Below, one piece after another: positions 1 to 7,339 of a stretch of DNA of 8,501 nt. The notes under the pieces were generated by a model. It saw only the letters and a list, made by a program, of their open reading frames with translations, searched no databases and was not told where the DNA came from. Position numbers and translations under genes: made by a program. Positions within the stretch are counted from its first letter, which is position 1; every line of letters starts with the position of its first letter. The DNA comes from Bacteroidales bacterium (GTDB lineage Bacteria; Bacteroidota; Bacteroidia; Bacteroidales; UBA932), in assembly GCA_018433265.1 (NCBI GenBank), contig JAHDRO010000253.1, forward strand, positions 1-8,501. Reading direction: 5' to 3'.

Positions 1-1
1 A

Positions 2-1978
2 AAAAATCAAAGAGTATCTGCAGTTTATACTTTTGACATTGAACAAAAAGTTCGAAAGGATGGTTCTTTGGTCAATGTGATAGACGTTTCAAAATTTTTT
101 TTGGATGAAGTTACTATTGCTTGGCCTTTACCGGACAATGTGAACAATGGAAGATTAGACTCTAAACTGACTTCTGTTTTATTCATGAAGGAGTTAGATG
201 ATCACGTGAATATAAGAGTTTATTATGGTTATACAGGCGGTAAAGAGCCTTTTAGTATTACTGTACAGTACTTTATGTTGCTATTACCAGAACTGTTAAA
301 ACCCAGATATGATGACGACAGAGTCGGTTATCAGACAATATCATTAAAGAAATATGAATCAGGAAAGGTCATTTCAAAAGAAAAAATTATCTCAAGATGG
401 AGAATTGAACCAAAATTGAGCGATGTTGAAAAGCATAGAAAAGGCCAGCTTGTTGAACCTGAAAACCCAATAGTGATTTTTATAGATCCTGCATTTCCTT
501 CAGATTGGATTCCATATATAAAAATGGGTATTGAGGACTGGCAAAAAGCATTTGAAAAGATAGGCTTTAAAAATGCAATTATTGCAAAGGAGTATCCAAA
601 AAATGATACGGATTTTGATCCTTACGATATTAGGGTGAATTGTGTTAGATACATTCCTGTTGAAGAGGCAAATGCATCTGGACAAATCTGGATAGACCCT
701 AGAAGTGGGGAAATTCTGCAGGGTGATATTTTATGGTGGAATGATGTTATCTCATTGATAAAAATGTGGCGTTTTACTCAAACAGCTGCAGTAGATCCGG
801 AAGTTAGAAGACCTTTTTTTAGCAAGGAGATTGAGGGAGAATTGATAAGATATGCTATAGCTCATGAAACGGGTCATATGCTTGGTCTCCAACATAATAT
901 GAGAGCGTCTTATGCATATCCGGTTGATTCTCTGAGGTCACCGACTTTTACTATGAAATTTGGAACTACTGCCTCGATTATGGATTATGCAAGAAACAAT
1001 TATGTTGCTCAACCAGGTGATCTTCAGCGGGGTGTTAAGATGACACCACCAGCACTTGGACCATTCGATTTTTTGTCTATTGAGTATGGATATAAGATTA
1101 TTTATGGTGCTGATACAGAAAAGAAAGAAAGAGAAGAACTTGAAAAGATTTTTATTTCCAAGGGAGATGATCCAATGTACTTTTTTGGGCCTTTAACAAT
1201 GTCACAGGTTTTTCCTGATCCCGCCTCACAGTCTGATGCTCTGGGTGACGATATCATAAAATCTTCTTATTATGGCATTAAAAATACAAGAATTATTTTG
1301 GAAAATCTATATAAGTGGACAATTGATACTGGAGGCGATGAATCACTTCTGGTCGAAAGATATAACGCCCTTATCAATCAGTATTATAGACTTTTATCTT
1401 TACCTCTTTCATATGTTGGAGGAAAGTACCAGTTTTATGGTAATTTATTAGCAGAAAAGCCAAAATATATTCCAGTTGAAAAACAAAAACAAATTGAAGC
1501 TGTCAATTATATCACTTTAGAATTAAAAGAAGCAGGCAAACACACACTTAGAAGAGAGTTATTACCCTTAATCGGCTCCGAATATGTGGATAAAGTATAT
1601 AAGAAGGAAGCAGATTTGGTAGCATTAATGGTTAGTCCCATCATTCTTACAAGATTGGTTCAATCGTCTTTTTTCGATTATTCTTGCCTTTCTATAGAAG
1701 AATATTTGGATATGATAGATGATAACATTCTCAATCCAAGTTATGATTATAACAATCCTTTCGTAAAAAATATTCAAACCTCTTATATTCAAGCTTTGAT
1801 ATCTGTTTATAAACAACAAGGCGGAGAAATTTTAAACGGGTCAAATGCTATTGTTTTGGAATCTATATTTGATAGAATCATTAAAACAAGAAGCAAGCTA
1901 ACAAACTTAATAAATAAGCAATCAGGAAACTCTGGATATACAAAATATCTTTTAAGTCTTCTGAAAACAGATAAATAG
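2..1978 (+). CDS. Zinc-dependent metalloprotease, Met-zincin (DUF5117/DUF4953) family, 5'-truncated
   Basis: The reading frame is open from base 2, giving 658 visible codons before TAG at 1976-1978, so the true start lies outside the window. A TTG at 68 could be read as a start, but the 22 codons before it (including VYTFDIEQK) continue smoothly and look like family sequence. The zinc site HETGHMLGLQH is at 863-895: His codons at 863, 875 and 893 are the three metal ligands and Glu at 866 is the catalytic base. A Met-turn, SIMDY, follows at 974-988, as in metzincins. Family members are usually about 800-850 residues, so roughly the first fifth is missing, including any signal peptide or lipobox. 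They are generally exported Bacteroidota proteins of poorly known substrate. The gene ends 6 bases before the S46 peptidase start, suggesting co-transcription. Family assignment is confident; substrate and location are not visible. Confidence 0.9.
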   Translation, partial: KNQRVSAVYTFDIEQKVRKDGSLVNVIDVSKFFLDEVTIAWPLPDNVNNGRLDSKLTSVLFMKELDDHVNIRVYYGYTGGKEPFSITVQYFMLLLPELLKPRYDDDRVGYQTISLKKYESGKVISKEKIISRWRIEPKLSDVEKHRKGQLVEPENPIVIFIDPAFPSDWIPYIKMGIEDWQKAFEKIGFKNAIIAKEYPKNDTDFDPYDIRVNCVRYIPVEEANASGQIWIDPRSGEILQGDILWWNDVISLIKMWRFTQTAAVDPEVRRPFFSKEIEGELIRYAIAHETGHMLGLQHNMRASYAYPVDSLRSPTFTMKFGTTASIMDYARNNYVAQPGDLQRGVKMTPPALGPFDFLSIEYGYKIIYGADTEKKEREELEKIFISKGDDPMYFFGPLTMSQVFPDPASQSDALGDDIIKSSYYGIKNTRIILENLYKWTIDTGGDESLLVERYNALINQYYRLLSLPLSYVGGKYQFYGNLLAEKPKYIPVEKQKQIEAVNYITLELKEAGKHTLRRELLPLIGSEYVDKVYKKEADLVALMVSPIILTRLVQSSFFDYSCLSIEEYLDMIDDNILNPSYDYNNPFVKNIQTSYIQALISVYKQQGGEILNGSNAIVLESIFDRIIKTRSKLTNLINKQSGNSGYTKYLLSLLKTDK

Positions 1979-1984
1979 ATTTTG

Positions 1985-4144
1985 ATGAAAAGAATATTGA
2001 TTACTTTAATAACGGTTATATTTTTTGTTCCATTTGCAATTGCTGACGAAGGTTTGTGGTTACCTTTTCTTTTGAAAGATCAGAAATTTTCACAAATGCG
2101 TAAAATGGGACTTAAATTAAGTGCAGAAGAGATATATAGTGTTAATCAAGCTTGTATTAAGGATGCTGTTATTGGGTTAATGTCGGAGGGATCTAACCTG
2201 AGAAGTTATGGGACAGCAAGTTTTATTTCTGATAAGGGACTTATTATTACCAACTATCATGTTATTTTGCCATATATCCAAAGATTTTCAACACAAGAAA
2301 ATGATTTTATCAAATATGGTTTTTGGGCAAGGAATTCTTCAGAAGAAATTGTTTGCAGAGGATTGGAAATGAAACAACTGATCAGAATGGAAGATGTTAC
2401 CGAGGAGATCCTGAATGGAACGAAGGGCTTACAAGGTCAAGAGAAATTAAATAAGATTAATTCGAATGGAAAGAAAATAGCTGAAGAAGTCACACGAGGT
2501 ACTAAATATGAGGTTTCTATTCAATCTGTTTTTGGGAACAACCAGTATATTATGAGTCTATATATAGTTTACAAAGATATTCGAATGGTTGTAGTTCCTC
2601 CATTTGCACTTGGGAAATTTGGCGGCAATACAGATAATTATTCATGGCCGAGACATACTGCTGATTTTGCTATTTTGAGGGTGTATGCAGATCAAAATAA
2701 TGAACCGAATAATTACTCAAAGACTAATGGATTTTACAAACCCAGAAAAAGTCTTGTATTGTCAACATCAGGTTTTAAAGAAGGAGATTTTGTGATGATA
2801 CTTGGTTATCCTGGTAAAACAAGACAATATATTCCATCCTTCGCATTGGATGAAATTATTAATGTTGAAGGTCCTGCTAGAATGGATTTAGCCAATACTA
2901 AAATTAATATTCTTAAACAGGCAGTGGCAGAAAATCCGGAAATGAAGTATAGATATACAGCGAAATTATCATCAGAAGGTAACATCTATCTGAGAACAAA
3001 GGGACAGATGCAAGGAGTTCGTCGTACCAATCTTATTGATAGAAAGAAAGAAGAGGAGAGAAATTTTATTGAATGGGCTAACACTTCTTTAATTAAGGAC
3101 ATGGAAGAGCTGTATAAAGAGGTTGCGATTTATAATCTTGCTGATTTATATTTTAAAGAAGCAGGAATAAATGGAGCAGAAATTGTTCCTTTTATAGGCA
3201 AATTTGAAAAACTGGTATCAATTTATTCAAGAAAGCATTTTGATAAAATAGTGGCAGACAGGGAGTGTAAAAGATTAAAGGGTCTTACAGATCAATTTTT
3301 TGAAAGCTGGAGTTATGAAGTGGATAGGAAAATATTCAGTAATTTGATGTTAAAATATTATCAACATCTTCCCGACAAATTCCACCCTGTTTCTATGGTG
3401 AAATACATGAAATATTATCAAAGTGATGTGGAAGAGCTTTCGAAAGATGTATTTCGCAGGTCGATTTTTACAGATAAAGATAGGCTTATGGCTTTTCTTG
3501 ATGATGACAGAAAAAATGTGGATAGTTTGGTAAAAGCTGATCCGTTATATCAATTGTCTATAGGATATTATATGGCTAATGTTGAGAAAATTGCAAATCA
3601 AAGGGCACAGTTGCAAGCAAAACAATTAGAGATGTTTGAAAAATACATGGAGGGTTTTATTGAAATGAACGACAACAAAATCCTTTTCCCAGATGCAAAC
3701 AACTCTCAGCGGTTGTCCTACGGAAAGGTTAGAGGAAGTACAGCAGAAGATGGGCTTATTTATACATCTTATACAACCTTAGATGGGATGCATGAAAAAT
3801 ATTTAAATAACATTTCTGAAGAAGAATTTTATCTACCCGTTAAAATCCAGAAACTTTATAAAGAAAAAGATTTTGGAAAATACGTTGACAAAAAGGGGAA
3901 CATTACAGTTAATTTTTTGACTGATTGTCATACTTCGGGAGGAAGTTCAGGATCTCCTGTATTAAACGCCAGAGGCGAAATGATAGGTCTTAACTTTGAT
4001 AGAATTTGGCAAGGGCTTGTTTCTGACTATAAATTTGAACCTGAACAATCTAGATCTATTGCTGTAGATATTAGATTTATTCTCTTTATTATCGACAAAT
4101 ATTCACCATCTTCCTATATTTTGGAAGAGCTTAAAATAAAGTAG
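1985..4144 (+). CDS. dpp11: S46 family serine dipeptidyl-peptidase, DPP11-like (Asp/Glu-specific)
   Basis: Predicted exported exopeptidase that removes N-terminal dipeptides from oligopeptides, probably in the periplasm. From ATG 1985 it is 719 residues, the usual S46 length (about 700-720). The N-terminus is a signal peptide: MKR, a hydrophobic stretch, and a likely cut after AIA (residue 20). The trypsin-like triad is readable: His92 in TNYHV (2258-2260), Asp227 in HTADFA (2663-2665) and Ser655 in GGSSGSPV (3947-3949). Residues between about 270 and 570 are mostly helical in character, as expected for the helical domain inserted in the S46 chymotrypsin fold. Arg673 (4001-4003), in NFDRIW, sits 18 residues after the catalytic Ser. 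In the family, Arg here gives DPP11 (acidic P1) and Gly gives DPP7 (hydrophobic P1). ATG 1985 is preferred to the adjacent TTG 1982. No Shine-Dalgarno is seen; the gene follows the metalloprotease by 6 bases. S46 membership is near certain; the acidic specificity rests on one residue. Confidence 0.93.
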   Translation: MKRILITLITVIFFVPFAIADEGLWLPFLLKDQKFSQMRKMGLKLSAEEIYSVNQACIKDAVIGLMSEGSNLRSYGTASFISDKGLIITNYHVILPYIQRFSTQENDFIKYGFWARNSSEEIVCRGLEMKQLIRMEDVTEEILNGTKGLQGQEKLNKINSNGKKIAEEVTRGTKYEVSIQSVFGNNQYIMSLYIVYKDIRMVVVPPFALGKFGGNTDNYSWPRHTADFAILRVYADQNNEPNNYSKTNGFYKPRKSLVLSTSGFKEGDFVMILGYPGKTRQYIPSFALDEIINVEGPARMDLANTKINILKQAVAENPEMKYRYTAKLSSEGNIYLRTKGQMQGVRRTNLIDRKKEEERNFIEWANTSLIKDMEELYKEVAIYNLADLYFKEAGINGAEIVPFIGKFEKLVSIYSRKHFDKIVADRECKRLKGLTDQFFESWSYEVDRKIFSNLMLKYYQHLPDKFHPVSMVKYMKYYQSDVEELSKDVFRRSIFTDKDRLMAFLDDDRKNVDSLVKADPLYQLSIGYYMANVEKIANQRAQLQAKQLEMFEKYMEGFIEMNDNKILFPDANNSQRLSYGKVRGSTAEDGLIYTSYTTLDGMHEKYLNNISEEEFYLPVKIQKLYKEKDFGKYVDKKGNITVNFLTDCHTSGGSSGSPVLNARGEMIGLNFDRIWQGLVSDYKFEPEQSRSIAVDIRFILFIIDKYSPSSYILEELKIK

Positions 4145-4227
4145 CAATTTCATTTCTACAAATAATCTTATGAGAAATTCTTTGGTTATAAGTGAATAAC
4201 ATGACTATTCAACAGCACAGACAGAAT

Positions 4228-4254
4228 GGCAATCTATGATTGGCTTCTTTTTTT
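4228..4254 (+). terminator. Probable rho-independent terminator after the S46 peptidase gene
   Basis: GGCAATC (4228-4234) can pair with GATTGGC (4238-4244) at six of seven positions (one G-G mismatch) across a three-base loop, TAT. TTCTTTTTTT (4245-4254) follows directly. It lies 83 bases after the peptidase stop and just before the next promoter box. The stem is short and only moderately stable, so termination may be partial. Confidence 0.5.
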
Positions 4255-4263
4255 GTACCTTTG
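4235..4263 (+). promoter_or_regulatory. Bacteroidota-type promoter for the bcd-etfBA operon
   Basis: TACCTTTG at 4256-4263 matches the Bacteroidota -7 box TAnnTTTG exactly and is followed by CA, as in the rRNA promoter downstream. The -33 side is weak: the best candidate is TATG (4235-4238), 17 bases upstream, against the consensus TTTG at about 19. The start codon is 27 bases after the box, so the 5' untranslated leader would be only about 20 bases. The -7 call is good; the -33 element is uncertain and overlaps the terminator hairpin. Confidence 0.6.
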
Positions 4264-4290
4264 CATATCTATTATTAACATCTTATAATC

Positions 4291-5430
4291 ATGGATTTTT
4301 CATTATCTAAGGAACAACTTCTTTTTTTGAAGATGATTAGGGAATTTGCAGAAAAAGAAGTTAAACCTCTTGCTGCAGAAATTGATGAGGAGGAACGTTT
4401 TCCGGTTGAAACAGTAGAAAAGATGGCCAAGTTGGGCATTATGGGTATTCCGTTTCCGGTTGAATATGGGGGAGCCGGGGGAGACAACATGCTTTATACC
4501 ATGGCCGTAGAAGAACTTTCGAAATTTTGCGGAACTACCGGAGTTATCGTATCTGCTCACACATCTCTCTGTGCTGCACCAATTTATGAGTATGGTACAG
4601 AGGAACAAAAGAAAAAGTATCTTCCAAAATTGTGCTCTGGAGAATGGCTTGGGGCTTTTGGGCTAACTGAACCAAATGCTGGGACTGATGCTTCTGCTCA
4701 GCAGACTACGGCTACACTGGACGGGGATTATTACATCCTCAATGGCAACAAGATTTTTATTACGAATGCCGGTTATGCAAAAGTATATATAGTGATGGCT
4801 ATGACAGACCGGTCACTTGGGACTCGTGGTATTTCGGCTTTTATAGTGGAGAGTGATGTTCCCGGGTTTTCGGTTGGTAAGAAGGAAAAAAAACTTGGAA
4901 TAAGAGGATCCTCAACAAGTGAACTAATATTTGAAAACTGTAGAGTTCCAAAAGCAAATTTACTTGGAAAATTGGGTGGTGGTTTCGGAATTGCCATGAA
5001 GACTCTTGATGGAGGAAGAATTGGAATAGCAGCTCAAGCTCTTGGTATAGCCCAGGGAGCTATGGATGAAACTGTTAAATATGTCAAGGAGAGAAAACAA
5101 TTTGGTAAACCATTAAGTCAATTTCAAAATACACAGTTTCAGTTAGCCGATTTAAATACGAAAATAGAAGCTGCGCGTTTGCTTGTAAGATGTGCAGCCT
5201 TTAAAAAGGATCAAAAACAAAATTATTCTACAGAGGCTGCTAGAGCCAAACTTTTTGCATCAGAAACGGCGATGGAGATGACCATAAAAGCAGTACAGTT
5301 TCATGGTGGCTATGGCTATACTCGAGAATACCCTGTTGAGAGAATGATGAGGGATGCCAAGATCACTGAAATTTATGAAGGCACATCCGAAGTTCAAAGG
5401 ATGGTTATTGCTTCAAGTTTGTTAAAATAA
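4291..5430 (+). CDS. bcd: Short-chain acyl-CoA dehydrogenase, butyryl-CoA dehydrogenase type
   Basis: FAD enzyme interconverting butyryl-CoA and crotonyl-CoA (or a similar short-chain pair) and exchanging electrons with the electron-transfer flavoprotein encoded next door. It has 379 residues, the normal family length, and no signal peptide, so it is cytoplasmic. Visible landmarks in order are GLTEPNAGTDAS (124-135, family signature 1), KIFITNAG (154-161, flavin region), RKQFGKPLSQFQ (268-279) and the second signature from QFHGGYGYT (336) to RDAKI (358). The likely catalytic base is Glu363 in IYEGTSE, the place used by short-chain and butyryl-CoA dehydrogenases rather than the alternative site of long-chain and isovaleryl enzymes. 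ATG 4291 lies just after a promoter and has no Shine-Dalgarno. In a fermenting anaerobe with a dedicated EtfBA pair, reduction of crotonyl-CoA toward butyrate is the likely direction. Chain length cannot be proved from sequence alone. Confidence 0.93.
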   Translation: MDFSLSKEQLLFLKMIREFAEKEVKPLAAEIDEEERFPVETVEKMAKLGIMGIPFPVEYGGAGGDNMLYTMAVEELSKFCGTTGVIVSAHTSLCAAPIYEYGTEEQKKKYLPKLCSGEWLGAFGLTEPNAGTDASAQQTTATLDGDYYILNGNKIFITNAGYAKVYIVMAMTDRSLGTRGISAFIVESDVPGFSVGKKEKKLGIRGSSTSELIFENCRVPKANLLGKLGGGFGIAMKTLDGGRIGIAAQALGIAQGAMDETVKYVKERKQFGKPLSQFQNTQFQLADLNTKIEAARLLVRCAAFKKDQKQNYSTEAARAKLFASETAMEMTIKAVQFHGGYGYTREYPVERMMRDAKITEIYEGTSEVQRMVIASSLLK

Positions 5431-5440
5431 ATTAATTGAA

Positions 5441-6226
5441 ATGAATATAGTCGTTTGTATAAAGCAAGTACCTAATACTACAGAGATAAAACTCAATCCT
5501 GAAACAGGAACAATGATTCGTGAAGGTGTTCCAAGTATTATGAACCCTGATGATAAAAGCGGTTTGGAGCTTGCGCTAAAACTTAAGGACAATTTTGGTG
5601 CACATGTTACTGTCATTACAATGGGGCCTGCAAGTGCTGATGATATTTTACGTGAAGCTTTTGCTATGGGGGCAGACAGAGCGATTCTCCTTACCGATAG
5701 AAAGTTTGCAGGAGCTGACACTTTAGCTACTTCAAGAGCTCTTGCAGGTGCTCTAAGAAAGATGGATCATGATTTAATTATTACAGGCCGCCAGGCAATT
5801 GACGGAGATACTGCTCAGGTTGGCCCTCAAATAGCAGAACATTTGGATATTCCTCAAGTTACCTATGTAGAGGAGTTTAACTATACTGCTCCAAATTATT
5901 TCAAAGTTAAGCGGACAATTGAAGAAGGCAGTCAGATAGTAGAGGTTGAGACGCCATGTCTTATGACAGTAGTCTCGTCAGCTGCCAACAAGCCTCGTTA
6001 TATGACAGTTGGTGGCATAATCAATGCTTATAGGCGTCACGTCGACATTTGGGGCTGTGCAGATATTAACGTACCTGAAGAATTGCTCGGACTCAAAGGG
6101 TCTCCTACTAGAGTATGGAAATCATTTACTAAGGGTGCCAGAGGTGCCGGTAAGATCTATGAAGTTGAACCTGCCAAAGCTGTTGAGATTATTATTGAAA
6201 AATTGAAAGAGAAATTTATTATTTAA
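5441..6226 (+). CDS. etfB: Electron-transfer flavoprotein subunit beta, possibly bifurcating type
   Basis: Beta subunit of the heterodimeric flavoprotein that carries electrons to or from the acyl-CoA dehydrogenase. It has 261 residues, normal for EtfB, beginning MNIVVCIKQVPNT. Key segments are NPDD (35-38), GADTLATS (91-98), GRQAIDGDTAQVGP (116-129) in the nucleotide-binding loop, and GLKGSPTRV (217-225) near the C-terminus. The GDTAQVGP version is what I know from NADH-linked, electron-bifurcating EtfB proteins of anaerobes such as Acidaminococcus and Clostridium, where this subunit holds a second FAD. Mitochondrial EtfB has a D-D-C-N-Q-T-G version and binds AMP instead. The ATG lies 10 bases after the bcd stop behind an A/T-rich spacer without Shine-Dalgarno. 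Subunit identity is firm; bifurcation is an inference from motif and context. Confidence 0.95.
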   Translation: MNIVVCIKQVPNTTEIKLNPETGTMIREGVPSIMNPDDKSGLELALKLKDNFGAHVTVITMGPASADDILREAFAMGADRAILLTDRKFAGADTLATSRALAGALRKMDHDLIITGRQAIDGDTAQVGPQIAEHLDIPQVTYVEEFNYTAPNYFKVKRTIEEGSQIVEVETPCLMTVVSSAANKPRYMTVGGIINAYRRHVDIWGCADINVPEELLGLKGSPTRVWKSFTKGARGAGKIYEVEPAKAVEIIIEKLKEKFII

Positions 6227-6236
6227 GAGAAAAGTC

Positions 6237-7235
6237 ATGATAGATAAATCACAATACAAAGATATTTATGTTTTTATTGAACAGCGTGACGGCATTGTTC
6301 AAAATGTCTCTTTTGAATTACTTACAAAAGCAGCTGAACTTGCTTCTGTCTTAAAGGAGAAGGTATATGCAATGTTATTGGGACATAATATTGCAACTAA
6401 ATCTCAAGATCTGATTGCTTATGGTGCAGATAATGTTTTGTGTGTAGATGCTCCTGAATTGGAAGAATATTCAACTGAGCCTTATGCTCAGGCTGTTGCC
6501 CAGATTATAAATGAAAGACACCCTTCTATTGTTCTTATTGGAGCAACCACAATTGGCCGGGATCTTGGTCCACGACTTTCAGCCAGAATTGGTACAGGAC
6601 TTACAGCTGATTGTACAGGACTCGATATTTCTGAAGACGGAAATTTGCTTATGACTCGTCCTGCATTTGGCGGAAATCTTATGGCAACCATTCTTTGCAA
6701 GGATCACCGTCCTCAGATGTCTACGGTGAGGCCGGGAGTTATGTTGAAAGGTGCAAGGGATGATAATCGCAAGGGAATTGAGGAACGGATAAATATTAAT
6801 TTTGACAAATCAAAATTTCGGGTAAGGATTATTGAGACGGTTAAAGAAGAGAAGAATCGGATTGATATTACCGAGGCTAAAGTTTTAGTTTCTGGAGGCA
6901 GGGGAGTTGGTGATGCTGAGGGGTTTGAGCGATTGGCCAAACTCGCAGAAGTGATTGGGGCAGAAGTTTCTTCTTCAAGGGCTATGGTTGATGCTGGCAT
7001 AATTCCACATGAAAGGCAGGTAGGTCAAACCGGTAAAACTGTTCGTCCTGATCTCTATTTTGCTATTGGTATTTCAGGTGCTATTCAGCATTTGGCAGGT
7101 ATGGAGGAGTCAGGCTATATTATTGCCATAAACAAGGACAAGAATGCTCCCATTTTCCAAACTGCTGATTTGGGAATTGTTGGTGATGAAAGCAAAATAA
7201 TTCCTCTATTAACAGAAAAGCTCTCTAAGAAATAG
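6237..7235 (+). CDS. etfA: Electron-transfer flavoprotein subunit alpha
   Basis: Alpha subunit and FAD-binding partner of EtfB. It has 332 residues, a usual length, with no extra N-terminal ferredoxin domain of the kind some clostridial EtfA proteins carry. The N-terminal half (about 1-200) is the alpha/beta domain shared with EtfB. The C-terminal FAD domain (about 212-332) shows SGGRGVG (219-225), SSRAMVDAG (246-254), RQVGQTGKTV (260-269), the family signature GISGAIQH (278-285), NKDKNAPIF (299-307) and ADLGIVGD (310-317). All FAD-contact motifs look intact. The ATG lies 10 bases after the etfB stop and after AAGAGAAAAG, the only purine run in this operon resembling a ribosome-binding site, though a weak one. 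Together with bcd and etfB it forms a complete Bcd-EtfAB set in the same order I recall from Porphyromonas gingivalis. Confidence 0.95.
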   Translation: MIDKSQYKDIYVFIEQRDGIVQNVSFELLTKAAELASVLKEKVYAMLLGHNIATKSQDLIAYGADNVLCVDAPELEEYSTEPYAQAVAQIINERHPSIVLIGATTIGRDLGPRLSARIGTGLTADCTGLDISEDGNLLMTRPAFGGNLMATILCKDHRPQMSTVRPGVMLKGARDDNRKGIEERININFDKSKFRVRIIETVKEEKNRIDITEAKVLVSGGRGVGDAEGFERLAKLAEVIGAEVSSSRAMVDAGIIPHERQVGQTGKTVRPDLYFAIGISGAIQHLAGMEESGYIIAINKDKNAPIFQTADLGIVGDESKIIPLLTEKLSKK

Positions 7236-7238
7236 ATG

Positions 7239-7294
7239 AATATTTCCCGGATGGTATCTTAGCTTTATGTTATAAAGAATAACCGGATATTTTT
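7239..7294 (+). terminator. Possible terminator of the bcd-etfBA operon
   Basis: Starting 4 bases after the etfA stop, AATAT (7239-7243) plus CCGG (7247-7250) can pair with CCGG (7283-7286) plus ATATT (7287-7291), leaving a TTC bulge. Inside is a perfect second hairpin, CTTTAT-GTT-ATAAAG (7263-7277). A five-T run (7290-7294) follows and partly overlaps the outer stem. The structure is AT-rich and the outer stem is interrupted, so this is a tentative call. Confidence 0.35.
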
Positions 7295-7321
7295 CTCCAG
7301 ATATTTGTTTAGAGGAGAAAA
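7291..7321. repeat. Perfect 8-bp inverted repeat around the rRNA -33 box
   Basis: TTTTCTCC (7291-7298) and GGAGAAAA (7314-7321) are exact inverted copies separated by 15 bases. The rRNA promoter's -33 TTTG (7304-7307) lies between them. The arm centres are 23 bases apart, about two helical turns, which would suit a dimeric DNA-binding protein. It could instead be an RNA hairpin at the end of etfA transcripts, but no T-tract follows the second arm. Confidence 0.55.
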
Positions 7322-7334
7322 GTTATTACCTTTG
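7304..7334 (+). promoter_or_regulatory. rRNA operon promoter, consensus Bacteroidota sigma-70 type
   Basis: TTTG at 7304-7307 and TACCTTTG at 7327-7334 are separated by exactly 19 bases, the full Bacteroidota consensus (-33 TTTG, -7 TAnnTTTG). Transcription should begin within about 10 bases of 7334, roughly 115-120 bases before the mature 16S end. The -7 box with its trailing CA is identical to the one before bcd, but here the -33 box is also perfect, as expected for a very strong rRNA promoter. Confidence 0.85.
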
Positions 7335-7339
7335 CACTC

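Noticed and set aside
68..70. TTG as the start of the metalloprotease
   Set aside because: The frame is open back to the window edge and the preceding codons look like genuine family sequence; the visible length is also short for the family.
1982..1984. TTG as the start of the S46 peptidase
   Set aside because: ATG follows immediately and gives a normal signal peptide (MKR plus hydrophobic core) as well as catalytic numbering that matches known members.
3991..3998. TAACTTTG, a match to the -7 promoter box inside the S46 gene
   Set aside because: No TTTG or TTG is found at the right distance upstream, and it encodes conserved residues NFD; likely chance.
4146..4179. Inverted repeat AATTTC/GAAATT just after the S46 stop
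   Set aside because: A 6-bp AT-rich stem with a 22-base loop and no T-tract; the later hairpin at 4228 is a better terminator.
4275..4608. Minus-strand open frames opposite the start of bcd
   Set aside because: They are antisense shadows of a clearly conserved gene, with low-complexity composition and no family features.
6713..7000. 95-codon minus-strand open frame opposite etfA
   Set aside because: It is Ser/Pro/Ala-rich, typical of an antisense shadow, and overlaps the conserved FAD domain.
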